Shown: one piece after another, positions 35,432-46,334 of the stretch
Position numbering within the stretch: position 1 is the stretch's first letter
How the letters are laid out: each line of letters opens with the position of its first letter
From: Echinostoma caproni
Lineage: Eukaryota; Platyhelminthes; Trematoda; Plagiorchiida; Echinostomatidae
Assembly: GCA_900618425.1 (NCBI GenBank)
Contig: UZAN01040135.1
Location: 26,437 to 90,436, forward strand
Direction: 5' to 3'
DNA: 64,000 bases
Made by a program: the position numbers and the translations under genes
The notes under the pieces: generated by a model
What the model saw: the letters and a program-made list of their open reading frames with translations, nothing else
Told to the model about the DNA's origin: nothing
Database searches by the model: none

Positions 35432-38400
35432 ACTACATTTCCACGCTTTAAGAACCGGGTGGAGCGAGTTGTGATTCGACCACAAATTCGTTTCACATGG
35501 TTTTGATCATTTGTCACCTAATGAGCTCTTTCTGTTGATACTGGTTTAGGTACATTTAGGATGAGCACAACCTCTTTGAATTTGAAGGTCTATTTGCCTA
35601 TTCAGACACGACGCAATCAAGCAGATATAGAGTTTCCATTGTGGCTCGGGCACATACCGACTAGCATCTTTAAGCAATAATTGGTTTACCTCCACAAATT
35701 ACCCGGATGAAAGTAAAAACCAATTATACCTGCGGAATTCCTGTTTGCCAGATGAATGAGGTTCGGAATAATATTTTGTTATTTGGTTCTTAACGAATTA
35801 TGCAATAGAAATGCAGTGGAATTAACTGGTTTGCAACAAAGAACGATTTAGCCGAATCAGCGCAGTGGCCATGCTAAAACACAGGCTTAGTCTCTGTGGC
35901 TTCCGTGATTTCGGTGGGAATGAGCTGAAAGTTTGTATATTACTCGCTAAAGCATTATTACAGTAAAATACAGTTACATCAGCGCAACCTTGGTCAAATT
36001 ATCTGTTTAAATGAGAACATCCAAATGGAATTAATCAATACATTGTCCGAATCGACAGACTCGCATCTAAATGAACATCATGGTGGAAATCGAGGCGGGG
36101 GGAGGAAGGCAGGCATTACGAACAGCTAAGTACAGGAAGTAGAGAGTGGCACATTGTGCGTAAGGGAGGCAAAGAAAATAGCTTTTCCTAGAGCGGGAAC
36201 AAGCTACACACACGGACACTGTGGTCATTCTCAACATGCTCTTGTCGCATAGACGCAGGTTTGAGTGGCATTTCACTTTACGCTCACTGAATGGAATTAG
36301 TGGAGAGAGAACACGCGAAACGATCGAACCATGGAACAACGAACGATAATACTTGAATAGGGATGAAAAAACCAAGCACACCGTGATTTCCCGGGTTGCT
36401 GAAAACCTTATGCATTGAACAGTTTAGCCCGACTGCATCTGCATTGTGATTCATTAATGTGTTTTGCTATACTTAAGCTCACCATCATCATCATCATTAC
36501 ATCTCGGTAAATGAATCTGACTCTCAGAAAAGCAACTGATTTTAATTGGTAAACTTTTGTATTGTTCCACAAATGAATAGTTATTTTCTTTTACATCTCA
36601 TCACGACGCCTCTAGGTGATCGGCACAGTGAGTGAAATAATACCCAGTTTACTTTAAATTTAAGAAGGAACAGTTGGAATGGAACATCCTGAAGAATTTT
36701 GATTGATTTGAAAAACTATCATAATAAAATGGAATCAATGTGCGTTTAAACAAAGAACTGTAACTGTTTGAATATTCATTTATACACTTAGGCTCAGTAG
36801 CATACACAAACTGAAAAATATAAACTGGTCATATATTTTTGCTATTTAGAGCAGAAAAGTGGGCAGTAGTAGAACAGAAATTCGCTTAGATTGATAGGTA
36901 CGTGTAAAGGCTTTTAACCTTTAGCTTTGCACAGGAAAAAAATATTTTTTGAAAAATATATTTCAGGAATGACACATTTGGTACACAACGCTTTCGGGTC
37001 TATTGGGAAGAACGATAATACTCTGCTCTTTCAAAAGCCCCATTTACGTTCAATGGACCCAGGTAAACTTTGTGCTGACCCACAGTCATATATTTTAAAC
37101 CGGAGGATTCTTCTACTCAGTTAACGGTGAGAGGGACAGTATGGTTCACTAGATTGTGATGACCAATTCGAATCTTGACGTTTGGATAAATTGAGACTAT
37201 TAGATAGAGATATGGACCATCGGATGACTTTATCAATTACCCTTTTTGAATTCAGAGGATTTGTAGAGGCATGAAAAAGTACGAACACTAATTACATTCC
37301 TAAAATAACCGCAGCCAAAATAATAAAAAACATATAAAAAAAAATGGGAAAAAATGGGAAGTTCCCCGGCATAATGCAGATGAAATCTAGGAAAGAAGGG
37401 TAACTTGTAACATCCCTACGTTGACAGTGAAAACGCAAAAACGCTTGCTACTGTGTGAAGTGCGTAGGTTCAGTAAACTATTTTCATATGGCAAATTCCT
37501 GCGGAAATACGCGTTATGTTCAACAAAGTAGGTCTATCGAGGTAGCAACAATAGTTCTTGTATTGGAGGAGTATTGGGCACAGAGACTTTCACTTTCCGT
37601 TCAGTGTCGAAAACATCCAATAGGGAGCATGATTGTCCTTATTCAGACTGGCCTCAGCCATTGATTACAGGCTTAAGAATAAGTCTAGGAATCATACGCC
37701 TCTGAGATGATTTTGATGCTACAGATGTAGAATCCATCGGGTGGTATTTTCCCGGGTTCATGCTTTGAGGTGGTTAGTCAGTTGAGCTGGTCTCCAACGT
37801 CAGAAATTGTACCACTGGATACAAAAGAGAGTTGTATTGTTTTCTATGTGTTTCATGGTATTGCGTAACTTTTACAAGCACTGTAGCTGACACATCCGTA
37901 AAACATCTGGACATACTAACAGTCACACAAAACAAATTTCACGAGAAATACCTAACTCCCTGTCAGCATAGATAGATATTTCTTTGTCCAAGATTAAGAC
38001 AAACTTCTCTAGATAACCTTTCTTTTTTGTGAGTACACGTGCAAGATGGGGGGAGGGCACCGGTGGATGGCGTTTGTCTGAATTCATAGTGTGTGGAGGG
38101 ACGAAGAGGACAATATGTGAGGTCTGTTTGCATTGAGTGGTTTACGGTCTGCTAGAATCCTCCCCGTAAAGTAGTTGATACACGAATTTGGGTAATAATC
38201 TCAAGATGCAATAACTACCTCGCCTAAAGAGATTGTGGAAACTTGACCAATACTCGCGGTGTACAACGGTGAATCATTGTGTAGACAGAGCAAAGTGTGG
38301 GATAAAAATGAAACCGAGGCTGCCGGATGAGTGAAAAACTGCTTGAGCTTTCGGATTTGAAATGACGGGTGCTGCATTTCAAAAAGGTAGTCGTGGATGT

Positions 38401-38433
38401 GAGTTCATCAAAGTGTTCACCCTAGATGTAGAA
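35432..38433. other. Unannotated stretch
   Basis: Nothing recognised. A short CAT run is at 36482-36498. A - strand frame of 104 codons at 36067-36381 and + strand frames at 36927-37124 and 37455-37664 have no supporting evidence. Confidence 0.45.
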
Positions 38434-39480
38434 TTACCATTCATCACTAAGAGGCCTATTATTAATGAAGAGCGTAGAAACTGTATAAACAGCTACCACA
38501 TTTGTTTTGATTTTTATTGGGCTTCCATTGGGACGAGGAGAGCAACTGGATTTTAGAAAGATTCTCAGTGCAGTGTCTGCGGTTGGGGGAAGAAGAATTG
38601 GTCGAATGTGCACAAAATCATTTGCATATATTAAAACCCGTGAGAGAGAACCAAAAGGATTATCGCAATTGTGTGTGGAAAGTGAGTATGGATACAAAAC
38701 AATTCCTTGAGGAGCTCCAGCGTTGTTGACTAAAGTTTAGATAAAGCTCTTCCATGCCGTGAGGTTTGCACTGAAGCAGTGGAACAGTTTAATAACCAAG
38801 CAACAATTGCTTAGGACGTTCAAAGGACATCAGATTTTGTCACAACATGTGACGAGGGAAGGATTTCAATGCTGAAGAATGGTCAAGGTAAACTCATCGA
38901 CAATATTTACTGGATGAGTTCAAAGACTTGGTGAAAAAATGAATGAAGATGAAGGCTGCTTGCAAAGTGGAAAATCTAGGTTTGTGGGCAAGCTGTAGTG
39001 GATCATAGGGAATATGATTAGACTGCTGAATGCGTTTGTGGATAGCATTTTTAATCAAATTTAAGGCCGAACATTTCAAGGCTGGGGTGCGAAATATTTT
39101 GTAGCAGAAAGCAGACTTGTCTCATTTCGGAGTTGATATGATTTCTACCGGCTTACAATAGTCTGGAATGATGAGAGTTTAAATTTTTGTATTCACGGTT
39201 AAGTTGGTAATCTCAGCTAGGGAAACAGTTTCATATTTGAAGAGTGCTGGGGGTAAAACATCCAGGCCTGCGGTAGAGGAATAATTACAAATCCCTAAAT
39301 GTTTTAATAAGTTAAAATTTAGGACAGAATCTACATAACAAATATTGTGCGATGAGTAGGCAGGAACAATGATTGGTGAGTGGTGTACAAATTTGGTATC
39401 CAGAGCGTTAACAGTTACATCCAGCTTTGACTGTACCCTCTTCCTTTCACCTAGAAACCTGATCCCTAGCCATAGGTGAT
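38434..39480 (-). mobile_element. Non-LTR retrotransposon RT remnant
   Basis: The - strand from about 39478 to 39170 is open for more than 90 codons without any start codon. It reads RVQSKLDVTVNALDTKF, NFNLLKHLGICNYS, then TAGLDVLPPALFKYETVSLA. This is the N-terminal RT stretch of non-LTR ORF2, which usually has L-x-x-L-x-x-x-K-(S/A)-x-G-x-D-x-(I/L)PP. In a second frame follow LNLIKNAIHKRIQQSNHIPY and STLQAAFIF, the region around the usual Q-x-GF motif. Then 38697-38434 gives SLSRVLIYANDFVHIRPILL, the (F/Y)-x-DD motif with Asp replaced by Asn (codons 38614-38628), and KIKTNVVAV, the Trp/Asn-x-x-K-(T/C)-x-V(V) block. Several stops and shifts show it is dead. Confidence 0.7.
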
Positions 39481-40556
39481 CGCAGTTTACAGTGTGAGAA
39501 TTCAGTCAGGGAAAAATGGGTTTAATCTAATAACTCCACCATTGACAATTCTTGTCAACTGTCTGACTGCTGAAGCTTAATGGGACTTGAATGCACGTTG
39601 TTTTTTTTCTCCGCAGCAATTTTAGCTGTGAAGAAGATGTCCATTGCCGATGCCCAGAAGTTTAATAGGGCAGAAACAATTGAGGATCGCAATAATTGTT
39701 TGACTTAATACGGAGATGCACATGAATAGTGACTTATGGGGTAAAAACCATAAAGAATCTGTTCCAAGAGTTCCCCTGAGAAAAAAATCATTTACGAGTG
39801 AGACGTTATGAGGAAGGAACCCAATTACATCAGATCGAGAGAAACATTTATCATCACAAGTTTAATATATTTACAATCAAATCGAAGGGTAAGCACTCCT
39901 GGCTGATGGAAATTGGTGCTCTTTAGTGCTAAACAAAAGGGGATTGGGTGGTTGGTGATTATCCTCTCGAGTATGGAGTTACCTTTTGTGAGAGAGTGAT
40001 GGAGATCTGTCGTAACTAACGGTAAAATACGACACGTAATAGTACGGTCAAATACCTCAGCGGCTTTTTGTAAGTTAACATCTAAAAGTGGGGAAAAAGG
40101 TACATTTATGAATCAATCAATAATATACTCTCTGTTTTATACGGGGAGGTACTATGTACAAAATAATGAAGAGTTCATCAACACAAGAAGATGTGTGTGG
40201 GCAGAACTGATATTATCCATCAATGTCGCTTGTTCTCATTTAGCTGCAAATGCACATTTATCGGATCATGTCAAGCTAAGAAACAGTAGTTGAAATGAAT
40301 CATTTGAATAATGTGGTGGACAAGAGAGTTTCATTATTTGGATTCGTTTAGGATTTGAAGTCAAGCTGGATGACAAACTTTCGATGTTGGTGAACTGGGT
40401 CAAGCAATTTGTCGAGTATGGTAGAGGGAAGAGGAGGGAAAGTTATGTCACGACACTACTGTACAGTAGCATCGAGCGTGACGTTATCGTTACAACGGCA
40501 ACAACAGTTGCCGTAAAAATTGCTTTGGAACACACACTTGCGGTCTCAAGCAAATT
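39481..40556. other. Unannotated stretch
   Basis: The part to about 39700 may be upstream sequence of the non-LTR remnant (a - strand reading NFWASAMDIFFTAKIAAEKK), but this is weak. + strand frames at 40108-40293 and 40384-40569 are unremarkable. Confidence 0.35.
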
Positions 40557-40690
40557 TCACGAACTTTGAGGTCTTCTAATAACTCGAAACGCTTCGGGCA
40601 CGTCAACATGGTGACTAGAGTCTAACGATTGTCGGGTAGTTGCACCAGATGTTAGTTTCCCTCCCCGAAGACCAAGGTGTTTTGGACCAT
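40557..40690 (-). mobile_element. Possible PLE endonuclease fragment
   Basis: The - strand frame 40775-40557 includes GGKLTSGATTRQSLDSSHHV and then DVPEAFRVIRR. PLE endonucleases carry K-(S/T)-(A/S)-(I/V)-x-x-H-L-x-D-(S/T)-(G/S)H-x-(V/I)D followed by AFRVI. Spacing and most key positions agree, but only about 35 residues are recognisable. The GIY-YIG core is not. Confidence 0.45.
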
Positions 40691-40775
40691 ATTCACACAT
40701 TCTGTTTGATGAATGTACCGCTGACCGCAGATAAATTGAAGATTGTTTGGCAAATGGGTAAATCCTGGGTGACAT

Positions 40776-43659
40776 CTCGCGGTTAGGTATTCAGCGCCTT
40801 TCGAGCAGTACTAAAAAATAACGTGGGATATGCCACACCAGGATACTTTGACGAATGTGTTTATACCACCTCCAACATCATTTTCTCTGGTTCTACGATC
40901 CTGTCGGTGAACATGGTGACCATCCACTGATACTATAGTGTCCTCTGTCTCCCTTTCCAGACAAAGACTACACACAAGTTCATAAGAATTCGCGAACCGG
41001 GGTCATTAATTTTTTGTCAGGAGTGACCGAATTTTACTCCTAACAAATGAGAAAACAGTCACCTTGGTCTTTGTGCGTCAACCAAATTTAACTTGCCGGT
41101 TTTTAGTTTCAGCGGAAGAGTGAAACATCTGAGTCTGACAGCCTGATAAACGATTAGATTTTCTGGCACATTTGAGGGAATGTATGTGATCCCGTGAGTA
41201 AAAACATCTCGTGAGAGTTTACAAGTTCTGAATGTGACGGAGAACACGTAATTGTAAGGGTAACAGGTGGTGGTGGTGGTGCAGTGTTTGAGACGCTTTC
41301 AACGGCTCGGACCCTATGGTTCACTATTCAAGCACGGCTTCCACCACCCAACTTTGGCGGCAGATAGATTTGCTGTCCACGGGTGCAGTACTACACCTGA
41401 CCTGGACGGGCCTTGTGTGGTTCACCACTGGAAATCGCGGGGTATAAGTAACTGGTTTCTATCACTGAACAGCAGGTCTTCCTAAGCATAGGGTTTACCC
41501 AGGCTGCTATTCAACAAAAAGAGATGTGTAATAAAAAAGAGTATGAGGATACATTTTGAGTGCAACAGTACATCAGTACATCAGGTGGTATAATCAATAT
41601 CCAGCTTGAATTTTCTCATACCTATCAAACGGAGTGTAGCGAACAACCCCGTAGCTATTGCAAATATCACCTGAGCCATAATTATCATCAGTTGACTCGT
41701 TGTCCTCGTGCTTATCATCCGCAACATTATTATTATTATTATTAATATTGCCGGTAATAGTAGTAGTAGTAGAAGTGGCATTGTCCTTATTTTCAGTATT
41801 GATCACAAAATGGTCTATAACAGCAGAAATATCTTCCTGTTTCCTAAATTAGGATTTTGTCCGAAATGACCGGGATGAACTCGTTTGAATGTGTTCCCGA
41901 CAAAAGCCCTCGATAAATTTCATTTCAACGAGTAGCGATTCTAGTCCATGCTAGAGTTAGCTCATTGTTCTCGGGTTTTCATTCCTGGTCTCCTCTTGTC
42001 TAGTTTTGCTTAGTCCAATCTTCTATCGATGGCTTTTTTACTGATTCCCACACGAACGTTATTGTCTCCCAAAGCAAGAATACTTTGTCCCGCTGCTATG
42101 CGTTCCACGAGGGATTTACCAGACGAGGAGTACACGCTGAGCGGAGGGATAAAAACACACTCTAGTTCGGTCATAGATTAAGACCGAGACAGAATGAGGA
42201 GGGAAGATTTTCATATGGGTCAAGTATGTTTTTATGCTTGAATAAAACAACCGATCGTGTCCTCACTCGGACACTGTCGCTCAGGTGAGCACAACAATTT
42301 GGCGGGGTGGGGGAGACAAAACGGACGATCAGTTCGCGCATTGTGTTTTGTGGACTTTGGAAACGTCGTAATTTGCCACACATAAGCACTTGAACGGCTT
42401 AATTTCTGAGTTTGTCTTTGTGTTCCGAATCGTGAGGGAAACAAGTTCATTCCGATAGCGCCCACTCTAATACGGGACCTTACTAACCTATTGTTGTGAG
42501 TTTTGAGTTTTTTTGTTGTTGTTGTCCTTTCTCTCTCTTATTCCCGATGTGAGTGATGCCACTTTAGAAAATTCTCTCTGTGGTTTTGGGTCAGTTCACT
42601 GAGCCGTACCCGGGTTACCCGAGTGGTTTCTGTTTTCTTTTCACTCTCTGGTAACATGTTCATTCCTGCCGGATGATAAAAGTTGCGTTTCTACAAAACT
42701 GGAAACACTGGTGTCAGCTACACATGCTTCCCAAATGACCCCGGTGCTATCTGTCTCTCATGCACGCGTGCATGCACGTATATATACGCTAACAAAACCA
42801 AACAAGAGGAAATTGGTATAAGAAGATAACCAGTCCCGTGGCAAAAGGAAGTAGAATAGAGCTTATTGTTTGTTTCAAACTTTACCAAAAAAGGTGAACA
42901 AAAGTGCAACGTTCCAAACAAGTGGCAGGTAGGAAATTTATCCCCAGTTTTCGGCCCATCCACATGTTTCTACTCAGTTGAGCATTGACCTACTATTTCA
43001 TAATAACAAGGCTTATGATCTATAATTTCTGTAATCAAAAGGTTTACATTTATCTTTTCTGGATCGACTAAAAGTTCCTTTGTAACAATACACAAGTTTA
43101 AAACCGGATGCGAGGTCGGAAAATAAACGATCCGATTGATACTTTTCTAGCAGCATTCCAACGAATGGTTCCTACATTCTAAAACTAAGTTAACAGGGAG
43201 TATGATTTTAGAAATTACTGTGTTTTTCTGAGGGGAACTGGCTTTGATGTTCACCCCAAAGGGGAAATTAAGTAAACAAGAATATGTGACTACTGGAGCT
43301 GACAATTTGGATAAAAAGACTATAGGCTCTGACTCCAGTTTTTGAGAAAATATTGTTTTCAGAGATCATAACAATAAATTGTGGTCCATGGTGGAAACAA
43401 ATTTCACCTATTACCCCCTCCCCTCGCCTCACCCCCTCCCGTTTGCTTTGCACTACACGTGCACGGCAGGGCACGAAGGAATTTCGGTAAGTGTAGGCAT
43501 GGGATGTTAAATGTCCGACCCAATACGTGGAGAGTGGGAACCACAGCTTTGTAATTTAGAGTCCACGCACGAAACCGCCCGAGTTTGCGAAATTGAAATA
43601 ATGGGTGACACAGTTTATCAATGTAGATTATCATCTATAGTCACATAGGTGAAGAACTA
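40776..43659. other. Unannotated stretch with simple repeats
   Basis: No gene recognised. It holds (GGT)5 at 41266-41280, (ATT)n at 41726-41745, (TAG)n at 41756-41770 and a GTT-rich run near 42510-42525. A + strand frame at 41267-41485 covers a G+C-richer block of unknown nature. Confidence 0.45.
42759..42774. repeat. 16-base perfect palindrome
   Basis: CATGCACGCGTGCATG equals its own reverse complement and is followed by alternating purine-pyrimidine sequence. No role is apparent. Confidence 0.9.
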
Positions 43660-45063
43660 TTATTTATCACTGTGATATCTGTATGAACAGAACTGCTTGA
43701 AAACATGGGTCCTAATTAACTTTTCCATACGCTTGCATTGAATACTATTCAAGCTAAGTAGTCCGCAGTGTTGTAGATTGATTCTACTACCATCTTTGTG
43801 TAACGCCAGCATAACGGCAGGTTTCTAGTTGACCAAGAGCACGCCCCCTTCTAGAGATGTTTGAAAAAGCACCCTTCCAGGGTCTGCAGAAGTGTAAATA
43901 AGTGATTTCACAATGGCAGGGTATATACCTTCGGGATCCCGCCTTTGAAAATCTGCTGCAGATATTGGCAGGTCTGTTGTGCTTGGTAGAAGAGAGCTCG
44001 GTGCTCTAGGTTCTAATTTCCGGTTGTCTAGCTCCTGAACACTGACGAACTAGTTTTCTAGTGCTGTCGACTGGCTTTGACCATGGTGTTGTTGTCCAGC
44101 ACCATGGCATTCNNNNNNNNNNNNNNNNNNNNNNNNNNNNNNNNNNNNNNNNNNNNNNNNNNNNNNNNNNNNNNNNNNNNNNNNNNNNNNNNNNNNNNNN
44201 NNNNNNNNNNNNNNNNNNNNNNNNNNNNNNNNNNNNNNNNNNNNNNNNNNNNNNNNNNNNNNNNNNNNNNNNNNNNNNNNNNNNNNNNNNNNNNNNNNNN
44301 NNNNNNNNNNNNNNNNNNNNNNNNNNNNNNNNNNNNNNNNNNNNNNNNNNNNNNNNNNNNNNNNNNNNNNNNNNNNNNNNNNNNNNNNNNNNNNNNNNNN
44401 NNNNNNNNNNNNNNNNNNNNNNNNNNNNNNNNNNNNNNNNNNNNNNNNNNNNNNNNNNNNNNNNNNNNNNNNNNNNNNNNNNNNNNNNNNNNNNNNNNNN
44501 NNNNNNNNNNNNNNNNNNNNNNNNNNNNNNNNNNNNNNNNNNNNNNNNNNNNNNNNNNNNNNNNNNNNNNNNNNNNNNNNNNNNNNNNNNNNNNNNNNNN
44601 NNNNNNNNNNNNNNNNNNNNNNNNNNNNNNNNNNNNNNNNNNNNNNNNNNNNNNNNNNNNNNNNNNTATCACTACCTTTATCAAATTTAGGGAAGGAGGG
44701 GCGAACTCGTATTGGATTTCCTGTAGATTACTTTATCCTTTGCAAGAGAGCCCCACCGTGACCGCGTTGGGACTGTGCTAATACACCCAGCACCCTGATT
44801 AGCTGCTCATCTTCACCTACGGTTGCTCCCGGGCTCTTGTACACACTGACCATAGTGGATCTCTTTGTTTTGGAAAGCAGAGAATTCATACATTTGGATA
44901 TATTAGGAGTACAAACCTCCATGTCCCATTTCCCATGGGGGGGGGTTTCTTCGCCATTGTGTAGTGTCACTCCTCCACCCCACACTTGACCCTCTCCATC
45001 CTGTCTGTGGACCTCAAAGCTGTTTATGATGGTCTTCAGTATGTGATCGCTTTTGCTTAACAT
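43660..45063 (-). mobile_element. CR1/jockey-like non-LTR element, interrupted by a gap
   Basis: On the - strand, 45063-44728 is a 111-codon frame with features of the apurinic-type endonuclease: GGGVTLHNGEE, then STMVSVYKSPGATVGEDEQL. In this family these correspond to GGGV-x-L(Y) and the (V)YR-x-P-x-x-x-x-x-(E/D)-(E/D) block. Past the gap, about 43990 down to 43660 reads DPEGIYPAIVKSLIYTSADP, GRVLFQTSLEGGVLLV, stop, and KPAVMLALHKDGSRI. CKRMEKLIRTHVF then follows. These match RT motifs 0-2 (G-x-(P)-(D/E)G-(I)-x-P-A-(I/L)-(L/V)K, SL-x-x-G-x-x-P, P-x-x-K-x-G). The element's middle is in the gap, and one stop at least shows decay. Confidence 0.7.
44113..44666. other. Assembly gap (554 N)
   Basis: This run of N lies inside the non-LTR element, between its endonuclease and RT parts. 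An unresolved repeat is the likely cause. Unlike the first gap, its flanks are not duplicated. Confidence 0.98.
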
Positions 45064-45905
45064 TCAAAACATCTGCTAGGAGGACAATTAGATTTTTGAA
45101 TGATTATAGATGAGATAACTTAGTTGAATCAAGAAGTGGAATAGAACAACACAGTGTCGGCATTTTTCAAGACGTGTGCAGCAGAAACAGAAGAAATATC
45201 GCAATTTTTTGTCAATTTTTAGCAAACTTTCAAATCTTTCGGTTGAAATGAGGTCAGAAATGTTTTTACATGGATGTGTTCATCAGAATATGTTACGGAG
45301 AAAACAAACAGATATCTCCCATTGATCAACCCGGATAAGAATGCACATACAAGATTCTCTTAATTCTGCAAAAACCGGAGACTCCTACTGCGTCCGTATA
45401 AAAGTGCTCTGTCTAGGTGCATGAACTTCATGAATGAAACGGATGTATCTGGAAGGAAGCGACCGCCATTTTTCCGAGCTTTGATGTGACTAACTTGGTT
45501 CAGTCAGGTCGAACAAACAATATCAGAGTCGTGTTCAATGCAAGTTAACTACTTTGTTTATCCTTTTACTTCCTTTAATCGAATATATATAATAATATAA
45601 ACAATCTACAGGAGGTGGAAAGTGGTCAACCAAATGAAGACTATACATATATACGAGACGATAAATTGGTGATTTTAACCGCCTGACCATCGTGACCTTA
45701 TTTTAAAGGAAAACGTAATTCATCAGCATGGAAAACACGAGGTTCGTACTGGATCAATTCACTTCATCTCGAAATGTGCTGACTTTAGACAAAAAGAAGT
45801 CTTTATATGGGGTTGGCCTTGGTTCACAAAACAGTCATACATGAAGTTAAAAGTGTGGGGAAGAGAGAGTGGTCAGCAACGCAGAACAATAGTGACAAAT
45901 GGGTT
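45064..45905. other. Unannotated stretch
   Basis: Nothing recognised between the non-LTR element and the PLE endonuclease remnant. Confidence 0.45.
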
Positions 45906-46334
45906 TCATTTCGTTGACAAAAAGGACGTTTCCACCAACCGACGAATGCCTATTGCCTCGGTAATCTGGCGCATTCTAGCAGCATGATTAGCATAGATCA
46001 CACGAAATCCTTCTCGCGATAGATGTGGTTTTGCGTTATCCATTTGTGTTTGATGCTTCAAGGGATCAGTGTGTGGTGTGGCGTGTGTGGGTGCAACATT
46101 TACCCATCCTCGTTCTCGCCGACCCCCAACTTTGTTTTGAGTCCAGTTAGGAATGCGATCCGAAAAACAGTTACATAATTTCCCCACTGTTCTACGTATA
46201 GATTTGCAATGGACTGACACTGAAACTGACACATTAAGTTTGACTTGACATACTAAGTTAGTGCCTTTTATCCGGGGCTGGATGAGCGTATTTCCCGTCG
46301 TGTGCATGATTCTCGGCCTTGCTGCACACAGCAA
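45906..46334 (-). mobile_element. PLE GIY-YIG endonuclease remnant
   Basis: A 142-codon - strand frame contains VHCKSIRRTVGKLCNCFSDR, then IPNW and SREGFRVIYANHAARMRQIT, and EAIGIRRL. The (G)KS-x-RR-x, R-IP-x-W, FRVIY and EA-x-(A/G)IRR elements are those of PLE endonucleases. The GIY-equivalent residues are gone. A Thr-, His- and Pro-rich insert (about 20 residues) splits the domain. The matching RT part would lie above 46334 and is not visible. Confidence 0.6.

Noticed and set aside
42759..42780. Palindrome plus alternating purine-pyrimidine run as a regulatory site
   Set aside because: There is no gene nearby and no known factor motif, so it is kept only as a simple sequence feature.
44081..44108. 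CCATGGTG and CACCATGG inverted pair next to the gap
   Set aside because: An eight-base palindromic pair in a retroelement frame is too short to call a structure or element end.
44058..44781. 200-residue-plus frames over the second N gap
   Set aside because: Almost entirely N. Only the flanking non-LTR motifs are informative.
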